A stretch of 64,000 nt of DNA from Istiophorus platypterus (GCA_016859345.1 CM029122.1:12319575-12383574), one strand, 5' to 3'. Shown: positions 23,982 through 39,300, numbered from the stretch's first letter. Program-made: numbers and translations. Notes: generated by a model not told the origin, from the sequence alone.

Positions 23982-25914
23982 GAGCTATTTATGTACTTTA
24001 AAATGAAACGAGGGTCACGAGTATTGCCAGGACAGGTTGGAGACTCATTTGTTATATTCGTGGATTTAAGCTAAAGTTTGAGAAGTGGCATGTAGAAATG
24101 GTACTTCATCATTACATCTAACCTTTCCCTGATTGCAACTATCTGAAAAGCTTTCTGGCCCATAAATGCATTTTCACATGCTGAAAACAGGAAGGAACAA
24201 ACTGTGTATGAAAATCCCTTCAGGGCTGACACTTCAAAACATCAATATAGCACATCCTCTAACAAGAGAATTCACAAACAGCTTCTATAATGACTGTTTT
24301 GTAGCAAAGATTTATTCTTTTCACCAGACAGTAATATAGACATTTGTTTGACACAGCATAGTGAAAGATGGGTGGCCTGAGAGCAGACTTTCTGCACCCA
24401 TTTTTATTGACTTTTAGGACAGGGGGGAAAAAAAAAAAAAAACAGCTGTTGGCTTCAGTCAAGTAGCAACACCCATCTGATTCCTGAGACAAAACACTGG
24501 TTCATTGAGGAATTAAAATACTGAAAAATACTTTCTAAAAATGTAATAGTGAGGCTGAATGTGCACAAGATGTAAACATACCGAAATAAGTTAAAATCCC
24601 ATGTTCTACACAAAAACCATGACTTGTAATGTGCAAATGAGGATTCCTTGATCCTTAACTAGGCGATAATATAACCCCGTCTGGTCTGATGAGCCCAAGT
24701 CATATCTGATAGTGTCACATGACTGTGCAGATTAACAGGTGACCGTTGACTAGGCCACGCCCCCCACATTGCTTGTCACGCATGGTACATATATAAAACA
24801 AAATCAGACTTCTCATTTCTTCATGGGCCAGGGAAGAATCCATTAAATTTTGCTGAAATACAGGAAATTTTCATCATTTTCCTTAACATTGCAAGTTAGG
24901 GTATTTTTAGACATTTTTGTCAGTATTTTGCCTTGGCGGAGATATGGTCTCTGCCGATTGCTATTGTAGTGTTTGAAATGTTATTCATTCTAACACGGTT
25001 GGTTCCGGTGCTAAATGAAGAAAACAAGTATAGATATAGCTTTGGATTTGGATCATCTATGAATTTTTATTTTTTTTTTTTTTAGCTTTAGTGTGGTGTA
25101 CGTTGTTTGACACTGGCCTCGGTTAAGGTCTGCAACCTGAGTGCCCTTCTAGTTCGTTTTGTAAAGGCTAGAGAAAAAGGACACCACCCTCCAAAGTGTC
25201 AACTTTACCTCACAATACCCTGAAAAATCCAAAGTTCGACAGGCCTACTGGGCCTAGTAATTGTTGCTATGCCATAACTTGACAATCACTGTTTGGGGGA
25301 AAGGTTTAGCGGACGTAAAAAAAAAAAAGCAGCAGTAACAGCTGTTCTAAAGTAACAACTTTGTAGCAAAATTGTAACATTTTGAATTTAATTTTAATTT
25401 AAAAATAAAAAACAGCTTTATGTCAGTCACAACTTTGGTTTGGGCATTTCAGTCAACACGTAGTCACTTTAAAAACAATAAAATTTGAGATTAGATTCTT
25501 AGAGATGTGCCCTTGCCTTTGGATTCTTTGCATACATTATCAGTGCAATATATGCAAAGTACTTTTCCTCATACGCACAAGTAATAAGAGTGGTTTGACT
25601 GACGCTTTGCTCTTCTGTGTTCACTTCATTTTTCTGGTAACCACATACTGTACTAATAAGACCTGACTGTAGTGCTAATAGTGCACCAGGAGTTCACAGC
25701 TGGCAGCTCACAACTACATCATGTGCTGATTTTGTAAGACGTACTGACTGCAGAAGCAGTTATGGCATCTCTGAAAATTTGACATCCCTCTCCGGCGGTG
25801 GATGCAACACTCCATGGCTATGTTTAGATGGAATTGTCTGTCCTCAAGCTTCACAGGTGGCATGCGTGCAAAAAGGTGCTGCCTCCTTCCTCTTCAGCAT
25901 GGTGCTGGCAGACA
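23982..25914. other. Convergent intergenic region and uggt2 3' UTR
   Basis: No coding exon is seen. The minus-strand part next to 25914 is presumably the uggt2 3' UTR. Minus-strand AATAAA signals (TTTATT on plus) occur at 24311-24316 and 24403-24408, so the two transcripts could end within about 300-450 bases of each other without overlapping. Confidence 0.45.
24311..24316 (-). terminator. Candidate polyadenylation signal of uggt2
   Basis: TTTATT on plus reads AATAAA on minus, about 1.6 kb beyond the uggt2 stop at 25915-25917. Other candidates exist (24403-24408), so the site used is uncertain. Confidence 0.35.
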
Positions 25915-28900
25915 CTAAAGTTCATCACGCTGGTTGTCTACTGTGCATAGGTGAGGAAATGTTGGACAGAAATTATGAAAATTAGGACAGTGGTAAATAA
26001 AAACCAAATTGACCAAAAAAAAGGTAGAACAGATAGGTGGTATGGTCATATAAAAATGGGTAAACATTGTAGACACAGAGAATAAAGTGTTTTTCTTTAC
26101 TAAACCTTTTTTATGCTGTGAGGGAGAGGGAGTCTGTTTTTCCTTAGCTGCATCTCCCTGTTCCAGGACTCGTCTCAGTAGCTGTTTTATCTCATTGTCA
26201 TATTCAACCCACTCAGGCACAATCCTTGCCGCGGCCATTAGCTTGGGCTCCTTGGTCTTTGGGTTATTGCACTGCATCAGAAAAGCAGACAAAACATCAC
26301 TCACGCCACCGGAGCCACTTTCTCCCAACAAGTCAGATAGTCATTGCCAGCACTGTCTGTGGCAGGCATTTGAACCTAATTAGATTTCCAATTCTGTTAA
26401 AAGGACGCTAGCCCATGTCTAGTGTCTGAATTAACAAAGTGGTGTCCTATACTCATATGAGACAATGCTACCCATTTCAGTCTGCTGGAGCCTGCCCAAT
26501 AATTCTCTAAATTAGTTTAAGAACTTCAGAATTGCTCCTCACTTGTCTCCTAAATGCCAAGTGTCTCATGGACATTAGTGGCCGGGAAGATGTTCTGTTT
26601 TTTCAGTGCTGCAGCAGCTGGAGTTCACTATTATAACCAACAAAGCTGGAAAAAACATGGTGGTATACCAATATTGCTCCTCTTATCAGTATGTCTCCAC
26701 AGGCAAAGGAATGATCTAGGTATACATTAGGACTTCACTATCTAAATAAAGTAAACAATTAGATTTTGTGATGAGTTATGGTCCAGCTGATTAGCTTCCC
26801 CACATTTCATAGGCAGATGTAATTGCTCTGGGACTCACCAGGTCTATAGTCTTTGCTGTGACTTTGGAGGCATCGTCGCACCATGTCTCACACCACAGCC
26901 ATTCCTGAGGAAGAGACTTTATGGCCACCTGGTGGATCATGTTGTTAGGAAGGTCCTAGAAAAATCATAAAACAAAATATTAAGATGTATTACACGTACA
27001 AACATAACATAGTAGTAGAAGCTAGATGAACAAAATCTGCACCATATAATGCAAGAGTGTTATCTCTGAGTTACATACCTGGTCCAGGTTGGACAAACTG
27101 TTCGGATCTTGGCTCAAGGCTTGGTACTGGCCTCGTAATCTGTCCCCAGCTGCAATCTTACGGAACTTCTTTAAATCTACTACATACAGAGCGCTGGTTG
27201 AAACATGGGAGAGAGCGGACATAGAAAGCAGGTGTGAAAAAAAAAACATTTCCTAAATAAATTTAAAAAAAAAGAGAAAGAAAAAGGAAAAAAGACTCAA
27301 TTAAGATAAGTACCCCAGGCACATTCAATTCAATTGTGCCTTACATGGCATATTAATAAACCTATGGTGTAGACTGTGTAGTTTCACTTATCAGTTATTA
27401 GATATAAGTCTGCTGGAGGACATTCACCGCCTTATGTTTTCCCTGGGCTCACTGATATGGATCATCTCTCACCCTTGCTGATTTTGTCCTTCCCCACAGA
27501 GCTGAAAAGCGCAGTGAAATACTATCAAAATCACTACACTTTTCTGACATGTCTTTTTTCCATCACCATCAGCCAGTGATAAGTGGACAGTCAGCTATGT
27601 GTCCAGCTACTGGCTTCAACCTGATTAGCCATCACACTTATTTAAGTAGAACTCCATATGTCAAGCACGGAGCCGAGCCTCATTTTACACCGAGCACTTA
27701 ATTTAATATGTCTCATGGCTGTGCATAATAAATCAGTATGTACAATATAGCTGCAATAATTCCAACTAAAATTGGTGGGGTTCAATTCAATGTAGCTATT
27801 TACTTATTTATTGGATAAATCAAAATTGTGTTGAATCCAACATGACAGAATTCGGTATCAGTTGATTTCAGCTTGTGCAAAGGAATCAGGGGAAAGTCAT
27901 TTTACTTTTCTAACAATCAAGAAATGTTGATAGTTTCTTACAGAGCTAACTTCTTGTGGACTGGTTTAATTCTATTGCCCGAGTAAGCTGATATTTTAAA
28001 ACTACAGTAAATGTTTGGATTTCTCCTAGACTTGTTTTTTTGACATCCAAAAAGACAGAGGGAGGAAGAACCACAAAAACCACTACAGTATCCTACTTAG
28101 CCTCTAAATATAAGAACACACAAATACAGTGTCATTTTTTGTAGTCAAATATGGGATTTGAGGAAAAAAAAAAACTTGCAGAATAATGAATAATTCCTGC
28201 AGATGACTGACTGAATCCAAGCCAATGTCAAGGCTAAGTAAACAATGTATTTTTATTGTGCGAAATATACTGTTTTCTAGACTTCGATTTATTCATGTTT
28301 TTCATTTTGTTGTGCAATGTACAGAGGCAAGTCATGAATGTCCCCAACCAAATAAACTGGGTGAATGGCCTACAAGGAAGATGGTAACCATAGAGACATA
28401 GTGGTCTGACTGCTAATATTTTAAAACGCAAGGATTTATTGTGCTGCCTATGTTTTAAGAAGTGGTTACCTTTGTGTTCCTTAAAAATAAAAATACTAAT
28501 ATTCTGCACAACAGAATGAAGGGAGTCACAGTGTTAATGTAGAGGCTATATGGTTGAACTAGTAAAATATAAGAATTCCTTGTCAGGCAGTCAAAACAAT
28601 TAGTGCTGCTATAATTCATTTCACAGTTTGCTATGGAAATATACCTAATGTGGTATTTTCTGTGTCCCAGATGCGAGGCCCAGTAGCCAGTTTTCCAGAA
28701 GCGGTAGCCTTCCATCTCTCTACGGCTATCACAAAATGGTGTATAGCCATAAGGTGCACCCTCCAGGTCTAAATCCCTCAACTCCTTCAGATCAGCCCGA
28801 ACTATCTGTGAGAGAGAGCAAGAACATTGGTTAGGAAAGGGAGGATTGATGAAACTCCATTGGTGTTCAAAATCTCATCCAATCTTCCCACCAGCGCTGA

Positions 28901-30349
28901 GACTGATCCAGTCGAGTCTCACTTTCAGCCGCACACAGTTCAGCCCTGTCCTGTCAATCCAATTTGGTTCTTACCTGGTCGGCATCCACAAAGATGATCT
29001 TATCCACAGCCAAGGGGAACAAAACATCCAGGAATAGGATCTTGTATCCCCAGATAATGCGCTGCTTCTCAGTCTGCTGGTGGAGCCAACGGGGCCACTT
29101 GTACTGAACCAATTCATACTGAAAGCCATACGACTCTGCCATGTGAGAGATGGTCTCCTAAATGGACCGAAAACCAAAAAACGAACACCAGATGTCAAAG
29201 AAATCAAACATAAGAGTATGTTTATTGTGTAACTGCACATTTATAGAATTAGATAAATTCAATAGCCATTCTGCACCTAAATTAATTTGGCATGGAAAGC
29301 ATACTACAGTACTAGTACTTTACTGATGGATATTTGTTTTCATTTCAGACAATTATTAGCTATTGAGGTTACTATTGTATGACACAAACAAAATTAGTTA
29401 TAGGATTTGTTTGAATTCTGTGAAGAAAAATATTCAACAGTAAATGTTAATTCCATAAAGTTTGAGATAAAACATTGCTAAATTTTGCAGAGGAAAACAG
29501 ATGATGCTGGTTGGCTTGTGTGGCTTTGGGCAGGGACAGCCATTGATAGGCTGCTATGTTACAAGCATGAAAAGGTAAACAAGGTTTCAAAGTAATTTCT
29601 ATAGAGATGCAGCTGAACAACTGTATTCTGAGACATTAGCACTCTTTTGGCATAAAAAATGCTGGTTATGATGCAAGGCTAGAATTAATAGTGGTATAAT
29701 ATATAGTTTAAATAATTTAGACGTGATATAAATTGAGCTATGTTCAATAAAAAATATCAGTAATGTAAAGAATATTAAACTTGTTTGGCTTCACCTCCTT
29801 CAGGCAATTTTATTTGCTATCTTTGCAACTCAAAGTGTCACAAAGGGCACTGAATGCATTTTCACCTCTACCACCCAAAACCTGAGATTAAACACATACC
29901 ATCACAAACTAGGGAACAACCCTCAGATATTTTCTTTACTTAGTATGAATAAATCTCTGTAGAACTGAGATCATTTTATCCTGGACAAGCAGAAAAAACA
30001 AAATGCTTTTATGGAGTCATGAAGTCAGGGAAGTACCTTGAAAGATGGGGAGAGGTAATTCTTGAGAAACCAAAACTTGACAGGTGCTTTGGTATGCCGA
30101 AGGACAGAGAGCATCATTATTCTGAAATAGAGACAGAAACAATTGAGAGGTGGGTCTCAGGGCCAGGATTAAAAGGAACATAATGTGTAAGACCTAGAAA
30201 GTAAGTGTGTGTGACTGTGCGTTTGTGAACTCAAAGCGACCCACCTCAGAAAGCGCTCGTACAGATGGCCTGAGGCAACAGAAAATATGTTTAGAACATC
30301 TTCTTTCTTCTTCGCTCCATCATCTTTCTTGGAGCCACCACCCGTGATG
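25915..30349 (-). other. UGGT2 GT24 catalytic-domain exons and ER retrieval tail
   Basis: The last eight exons encode a lysine-rich variable linker (GGGSKKDDGAKKKED), then the conserved glucosyltransferase domain. It begins NIFSVASGHLYERFLRIMM and contains YKILFLDVLFPLAVDKIIF before the metal-binding DAD. It continues through GAPYGYTPFCDSR, YHISALYVVDLKKF and DLPNNMIHQVAI to WCETWCDD. No catalytic motif is broken, so the enzyme should be active. The linker joins the folding-sensor part to the catalytic part and is known to be poorly conserved. Confidence 0.9.
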
Positions 30350-33300
30350 CTGTAAATGAGACCATAATACATGAGTGTTTTGTGCTTTGATTGATGCCTG
30401 TTTTTCACATAGTGACAGTAAATCAGAACGAAGCCAGTGCCCACAATGCTTTTGTGAAGCCAGGAGTAATAATAGCTCCACCACCCAGTAGAAAACATTT
30501 TCAAACAAACCATGCATCACTGTGCCACAAACTGAGGTGTTGGTTGTTTTTTTTTTTAAATTAAGCAATAATACAGGGAATGACAATGGTCTGGAAAGTT
30601 ACAATTTTTATATGATTTTAACAGCAGTTCAGTTCTCCTGCTTGCAATCCAATTCAGTGCTGAAATCATCAATGCATTGGAACAGATGCAGTAAAAGCAG
30701 CTGGAATAAGATGGATTCATTCATTCATATCAGCATTATGAAATGGGATGTCATTTTTGATTCATTTTTTTTGCAACAGTAAAAATGAAACAAACACATC
30801 AGGCACCATTTTGAGAATCAAGGTGCAGAACACAAGCCACACTGTCAATCAAATGCACTGTGTACAATTTTTCATCATACATTTTGTTATTTCCATGGCT
30901 GGATGCATGTGCCACATTAGCAGTGAAGGGGATATAAGTTGCAAGAATGCACTGACATACATTATAGGTAATTATGTTAGGGGATGGTAGCAACTATGCC
31001 CAGCAGTATCCACTCCTCCCATCCCTTTTAAAAAGCAGTGCTACCATGACTAACAGACTGTTTGGTAATGGCGGGAAAAGTATGGAGGAGCTTCTCCCAA
31101 GAAGAGACTAATATTCTCCTGTGGGACATGCAGAGTTGTATGTAAATGTACAGAAGCCTATTTGCTAAGGGCAGGTTATGTTTATTTTTAAAGAGTTGGA
31201 AAGACTTAGAGACGCCTGGCTGTTGCCCTGGTAACCTGGTGTTTTTGGATAGGGATGAAGAGAAAGCACTTGTGAAAATAGATGGTCCTGAGGGAGTTAA
31301 GTGATAAGAAGAAAGATAAGGTTAAGTTGTCTACAAAGGGCTGAATAAACTGTGTGTTTGTTATGAGGATGTTAACATCTCTAACCCTGGACATTTGAAA
31401 TGCTTAAACTACTGCCATGACTCCTAAATTAATTTATTGACAGACTTCAGTCAATATATTAATGATTATTGTAATTTTTTAATATACACACATATATACA
31501 AATGCAGACAGATGCACACACAAATAATTTGTACGGGGGTGTAGATGTGTCTGCAGCCAAACTGTGTGTCCTTGTCTGAAACAGACTGCTGAAGAGGGAA
31601 AGGAGTGTCTCTCCCACATTCAATCACAACCACTGCCATGGCCTCGAGGCTCCAGAAAGACACCAGTGAGCGAGACGGAGGTGTGAAGGGAGGGGAGGGA
31701 GCATAATGTTTATCTCTACATGTCCTCTGAAACTCTGACACATATATACAGGAGTCAGACAGGTTAGCAAGTCACAAGCATAAAACATAAATCAGTGAAG
31801 CCCCAGGGACGTTTCATGTTTTTTTCCATTGAATTGTCATTTTTTTTGTCTGTCCTTCTGAAACATTTACTGCATTTCTCTCCCTGCACTTAACCAAATA
31901 TCTTACTAAAATCAAATCACTGCTCTCTCTCGATAAGTTGGCTTCTGGGGAGTCACCACACATCTGTGGGGTCTATGGACACAGACTGTCTGCCATGACT
32001 AAGCCAGCCATTATAAAGGGCCTACAGCACAACAGTGGGGCCCCCCAGATAAGCAGCTTTAGAGGGTCAGGTGAGAACCCATTTGGCTGACTCACCCGAG
32101 ATAATCTGGACCTCTGGAAGGATTCATAGAGCTCTGGATAAATCCTGAGCAATGGACAGCACTAACCATACAAAACTCTACTTCTTTTTTCTCCAACTGT
32201 GTAGATTGAGCGGGATCAGTCACACATTTGTAGTGGTGATCATCAAGAATTCAACATAAAGTGATGCGCCAGAGAGTGGACAAAAAGACCAAATGACAGA
32301 GAGTGGATGTAAATTACATATGTAGTGTAAACCATAACTCTACTTTGCATCTTATTTTAGAGGTATTTGCCAGGCTGTTTGAGCAAGGAATAGTCGAAAA
32401 ATCATATCCTAAAAACATCCAAAATATTTACAAAGCAAGAAAAGCCAGACAGAGTGGAAACACAATTGGCAGACAAAGTCTGGGGGGAAATCTGTTCCTG
32501 ACATTAAGTCTAAAGTGTAAACTAGTACACAAGTTGTCAGAAAAGGTCATGAATAAGAAAGCATCAGTCACTGAGAATAACTTATGAGATTTGGTAAGTT
32601 CAGTCAGGAATGATCGAATGTGACTGCACAATATTTTCCAAGGCATATATGAATGGAGTTTTGTTAGTAAATATTTCAAAAGCAGAGTTTTTAATCATGA
32701 GAAACTACCAACACACCGTTATACATTTTTTCCCCCCACATGACACAACAACAGATAAAACCCCAACCAGTTTCCCTACCATGGACAGGATCTTAATCAC
32801 AACTTACTACTCTGTGGTTCAGTTAATCTTCTGAGCTATGTGGTCCGCAAATGATTTTTGCTTTTGTATATACTGAGCCTCAACATATAGAAAGCCTGAG
32901 ACAAAACCATTCTAATCTTTCCACAAAAGCCAGATATTAAACACATAGAAAATATGTGATAAAGCACTCCCCCATATTAACTCAGTTTGGAAAAAAAACA
33001 TTAATGGCCAAAGCTCAATCTAACCCTCTCCACTGAGGTCCTGACTACTTGGGGAGAGAGGTGGCTTTTACCACACTCCACCTAAAGCCTGAATAACTCC
33101 CTCAGGTAATATAGCCATTGACGATCTCTCACACCTCTAGTGGCCCTGATGTTTCTGATTTCTAGGAGCAGCATAAAGGACATTAAACCCGCAGAGTTCC
33201 CCAGGCTGAGAGTAGTATGACAACTTTCGTTCATCCTCATTATGGCCAGAGACATAAGAGAGCAAGACATAAAGCAGAAAAGAAAGAAATCATAAAACAA

Positions 33301-36300
33301 AGGTGTAAGAACAAAGATGTCAGAAAAAAAGCAAGAAAGAAGAGGAAAGAATCTATTTTCAGTCAGGCTGATTAGTACTCTGTAAAGATAAAGCTCCCTT
33401 TAAAGATAAGAGAATTTGTAACAAATGTCATTTAGAATTACTGATGCCAGGTGATGAATGGATCCATCTCACTAATTCTTCAGAGGTGTTAGATCAATAC
33501 ATGGCCTTCAGTCACAACCTTTACAAGAATCCCTCAAAGCACTCTGAGGTAAAAATTTAAGTAATGGAAGAAAGAAATCTTTACTTTCAAACCAACCATA
33601 TTTTCTGAAATCACAGGTCACAGGTTTTCAACAATACCTTCTTTCATTGTGTCTTTGGTCAACATTCCAAACTTAGCCCAGTAAAAGGATATATGATTGG
33701 CCCCTTTTTTGCTCAATGTGATAAGTACCTTCTATTTCTTAAGATTTATGATGTCTTATTTTGGAGGAGGATACACTGGATTCATGCTAGAGGAAAGTAC
33801 TTCCCCCTCACTCCAAATGCAGTCAAATTTAAGTTAATTTTAGACGCATGCATCACAGGCACTTAAGGAGCAATTATGTCTCTTGAAACCATCTTATTCA
33901 ACCTTTTGTTTACAGTGACCTTTTAATGTTATGAGTATTTTTATTACTCAAATGCAAGCATACCATGGGAAATGGTTTTAAGATTACATTCAATTATAAA
34001 TCTAGTCATCCATCTATCTAACCACTTTCAGCTTCTTATCTGGTCCTGGTCGAGACAGAGGCAGGCTACAAAGGGTAGCTCAAATATTTTTCTCCCCATG
34101 GACATTCTAGAGTTCCTAATTAGCAGATGCCATGACCTAGAGGGATTTGTAATGTCCTCATCTTGTTCTGGGATTGCCTCAGGGTATCCTCCCTTTTGGA
34201 CAAGCCCAGAATACCTCTACAGGAGGTTTTCAGGAAGCATCTGATCAGCCGATCCACCTGAATTAGTTTCTTTCAACATGACACAGCAGTAATTCTACAA
34301 TGAGCTCCCAAAGCCAATCCCTGAGGGCGAGCCCACCGAGAACGTGCTTGATCTGTTGCAGAAAATACAGATACAGCTCTTATAACAGTTACACAAGGAA
34401 CAGATGGCTCGCAGCAACAGCAAGATATTCCGAAACACCTAAATATACATGATCAAAGCCCTTCCAATGCTCATAAATAACATATAGACTGGATGAGCAA
34501 ACCCCTCCAACATTGGTGTTTGAATGACTAGCCGTCACTGCTTCTTGTGAACGCAAGTTTCAAAAATCAATTTGCAGCATCCTGGCACTGCTAGAGAGTC
34601 CCCATAACCAGCAAAGAGCAAAAGGCTTCCTCCTTTAACTTCAGGGTTTTGGCACGACTGGCGTCTTCTCTTCATTCTAGTGCCCACCTTCAGGACACAT
34701 TCAGGGGTACACATATGAGCACTGAGGTCTTCCAGCGGACCTCCGAGTACCTCATACAAGTGGTCCTCCCATTCTGTTTGGGGAAATCCTACAAAGAGTT
34801 GCTTAACCATGGGCTCAAAAGTATCCCTACCTCGAGCTGGCACATCTCACCTTGTTCAACTCCAGAAAGAGAGACAGTCCAGCCCTTACTCAAGATTATG
34901 GTTCCAGAGCTGGTGCTCTGCATCAAGATGAGCAAAGATTTATCTAAATGGTACTGCTCTACCTTCTGCCCTTATTCTGGCTGCTTTTCCACGAGACAGG
35001 TGACAATTCACGTTCCAAGCACTAAGGCAGCCACCTTTCCCTGCAGTCTGATCAGTAACACATCACGGTTGAAGATAAATCCAAGAGTATGGTTCACAAA
35101 TCAGTATTTGAGTTCACGTTACAATTTTAAAACACAGTATATATGGCTGAATGTAAGTGTTAACATAAATAACCAGGTGAATAAATACAAACAAAAACAT
35201 GAAATTGGAATATATCATATTTAAACACGGCACTACAATATTATTATATCCCGTTAACATTATCCCGTTCTGACTCAATACAAAACTGAAAATAGCACAG
35301 CAGTTGAAAGCAACCAATAAACACTGCATGCCAATGAGTATGAGAAAGACGTTTTAGGTGTTAAATGCAGCAGTACTGCCTACCTTTTCTCAAAAGTGCT
35401 CCAAACACTTCATACAGCAAGCATTAAGTGAGGAGACAGGATCACGCAGTTAGGAAGTGTTGGGGGAAGAACACATAAATGCACACACACACATACCTAC
35501 AGAAGCACGTATTTTTTGCAAGACTAGATCTTACAGCATAGTATTGCAGTCTGGATCCAGGAGAGGAAAGAGATTTCCTGAGAGTGCAATTTATAATTGA
35601 CAAACAGAAGGCACGTCAACAAACCCACCAATCAATGAGCTCACAGTTGTTACTTCCAGTCAGCTGCGGGAAATTTTTAAACCTACTGAAACTGACCACA
35701 TTTCAGTTGTATGTGAAAACAGATTACATACCTTGCTATGGAGTCCCATATGCCTTTGCTTTCACTAGTTTCACTTAACAAATCTTCATTGATTTTCTCT
35801 GCCTTTTTCTGCACCTACAATGAGAAAGTAGACACAAAGCAATGATGTTCATCCTGATTTTATCACAGACTGTGTAAAATCATTTCAGCATCCTCAATTT
35901 GTGACCTGTGACTGATATGCACATTAAAGAAAACTGCAGAAGAGCATTTTGCTGTAAGCTCAGTAATGTTCAATGCTATGAAGCATTTAATTTACGAATG
36001 AAACACACTCACTCTGACTTTGATGATCTTACTGTGGAAACTGTTCAGTACAACTTTAACATCACCAGCATCTGCAGGGGAATCGGTTCCATCATGTCTG
36101 AAAAAGTGGATGTAAAAAAAAAATAAATAAAAATGGAAAAAAACGATACCATCATTGAGAATAAAAATTAATTATTATGACACCTCAACAATGGATCTGC
36201 AGCCAGTTAGTTTAACATAGGTGAAGTCTGATCAGGAGATTGAAACTGATCAGCAGACTGGTGGTTAAAATTTATCAAACGTGCAAAAAAAAAAAACCAA

Positions 36301-39300
36301 ACAAACAAACAAAAAAAAACATTTAAAAAATAATAGCAATTCAATCCAACTACTATGTATTTTATATGGTCAAAATATAACTTAGACACAAACTTTTGAA
36401 CTAGAAATCGGTAATAGATTCAATCTGGCAAGCAAATCGATGAAGCAAATCAGTGCTGCCATTTTGTTTGAATGCATAACAAAGTCCAGCTGACTGTACA
36501 CGTCATACAACATTTAATTCCATAAGTTATCAAAAAAGCCTTTTGGGATGACCTAAAGTTATCCCCTTTTTACTGATAACATTTTTATTAATAAAAGAGA
36601 GAAAAAAGATCTTTGGAGATATATTACAATTACTACTTTAAGTTTGCAATCTAATGTATATATCTGATTGACAGATGAGCCTGCAGGTTCACAGTGATAG
36701 AATGTAATTAAGCTGGTAACTTGTGCTGCTAACTGTAGTCTACAATCTAAAGACAGTCACCATTTCATAAAGGATTTGAAGAATAAGGACCAGACCAATT
36801 AGCATCTAAAACAAACAAACACTGATATTTGCAGGTAAGTTTTTAAGCTGTTGAATATGATACAGCTGACTAGCTACCCTTAGACCCTTAGAATAGCTAT
36901 ATAACTACTTATCAAAATGCTAATAATATAGATGTAGAACTGCTCAACCGGTCTGACCTAGATTTTCATGCTAATAGTGTGCTTGAGTCCACCATTTAAG
37001 GTAATTGCATTTTTTGTGTCATTGCCTGAGGTTGAATTGCATGTTTTAGCCATGGAAAAAGCGCAAGAAAATACACAGTATAGGCTGCTCTATGAAGGAG
37101 AGAAAAGCCCCTAATAGACAGGGCACTGATAGAGACTGAAAGCACACACTTAAAAGTGGATACTGGGACAGATGCCAGAGCTAACCATTCTTTTATCCAT
37201 TACTACTTCCCAGCCATGTTGTATATACTGGTAGATTTAATGAGAAAGTTTGTCAAGTATTGACTGCACAACACTGGCCTTCACTGTAACTGTTTTAGGA
37301 CTGATTTGTCCAGTGGTCAAATGTGTTATGGCAAGCAGGATCTGCAGGGTCTGATGGTGAAACACCAGAGAGCAAACTTCAGGCAAAGATGAGCAATAGG
37401 CTATGATGCACAGCAAGCCATTACGACCCAAACGCTTACTAAAGGCAAAAAACAAACCCTATCACTATGATAAATGCCCCCTCCTCCTTTGGCCCAAAGT
37501 GCATCCCTCCTATGCTCAAGTGCTGCTTGTGCTTTGCCCCCTCCGCTGTCACCGGTGCAACTCAGCCTGTAGGGCTTGTGTTAGAAAGCACCAGAGATCA
37601 ATCTGTATCCCTGCTCTGAGGAGAGGAGAGCTGGCCATCTCATTCATCGCTGTCAGGGCGAGGCACCGTGGCAGCACAGGTTGCAAGAGGAAAACGCAGG
37701 CTGTGGGACTGGAGAGCACAGACACTCCCGCTAGGCTCTGATCGGCCACCTAACCAGAGCAGAGTGCCGCTAACCAGAAGAATAATGACACTGCCAAGGT
37801 GAAAAATGACATCACCTCTTAGCTTCACCTAGAGGATTGGGGAATAAATCTTGGTTGTCTAATATGATTCCAGGGGAACTGAGGGTTGTATGTGTCCTAA
37901 ATCTTATGTGAGTATAGCCAGAGAGGACAATATCTGTGATTGTAGCACGGTGCACTTGAGCTGCCAATGTAGACTTACATACATTGAATGTGAGGGATTA
38001 TTGTTTTATTTATGTTACATAGTAATGATATGATTAGTTAGAAATTCCTTTAAAAGTAATAATAATGGTCTAGGATCAAAGACGACAGTGCCACAGTACA
38101 TTTTAATTAAATTAAAACTGCAGAATTAAAATACAAGATAGTGGGCCCCCCAGTATGGTTAAGGCACATACTGCATTACTACAATGTCCATGGTTCAATT
38201 CCTGGCAAAGGGAACATGGTGCATATCATACCTCTCTCCCCTCCCTCTGTTTGCTGTCTATCTTTACGCCGACTTAAATAAAGGCAAAATGCCCAAAAAA
38301 AACAAGGCATGGAAAACTGCATTATTCTTTTTAGAAAATGTATCAAACCAACCAAAGCACAATACTGTTTCTAATCATCCAGGGAAATTAGACAAGGCCG
38401 ACTTACTCTTTCTAGTATATACAGCCTGTGACACCTATGCCATTCAAATTAAGACACATGCTGCCGCTGATATTCTGCAGTCTGAGGTGGATGACATGGC
38501 GGGTGACCAGCTGAATCATCCCTCCACTCCGTCTTTTCTTTAATAGCACCCCTTTCCTCCTACCTGTTTCTCTCCCCTCTGTGCTGAGCAGAACTCCCTG
38601 CACTCATCAAAACCTTGAGCCTCTACAGTGTCAGCAGCTTTCCATGGTTACCATAGTGATGAGTTTCATAGCTACCAGTATGAAACGGAGAGGTAACTGA
38701 GAACAACCTTGATACAGAGATACTGATGAACTTGCCTAATGAGTAACATAATCTAACATTTTTGGAATATCTGTAGGGGATAAGATAGGAAAGACAAAAA
38801 TGGCATTAAAAATAGTTTGGAGACACTGGTATTCACTCACGTGAGAACTTGATAGATATCCTCTGATCTCCCTTTACGCAATCTTAAGATCCAGGCACCA
38901 GGATTGGCTTTCAGCTGGAAATATCCCTGTTGTGGTTGAGAAAGTGAGTGTCTAAGTATTTACGTTCAGAAAACAATTCAAACTGGTTTTCACAACCCTG
39001 GCCATCACCGGCACTTTCTATTAGAAATCTGCTCATTACTACTGTAATGAACTCCAATGATATATATGTCATCTATCTGACACAGTGTAAGTATTGGTAA
39101 TATTGGTACATTTGGTAAAGAAGGAGGAGGCTGCTGACCAGGTTAGCCATGACAATAGTGTCATACATGAGCGGGTCTCGACTCATGCCCAGGGTAAACT
39201 GCAGTCCACGGGGGGGCTGGCCAGTTGACAGGTCGAAGCAGTGGCCCTCCAGTAAAAGGTGCTCCAGTTCATACTCTGCTGTCACAAGCCCACTAACCTG

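Noticed and set aside
34649..35224. 191-codon plus-strand ORF
   Set aside because: It lies antisense over the LINE-like relic and shows no independent sign of being a gene.
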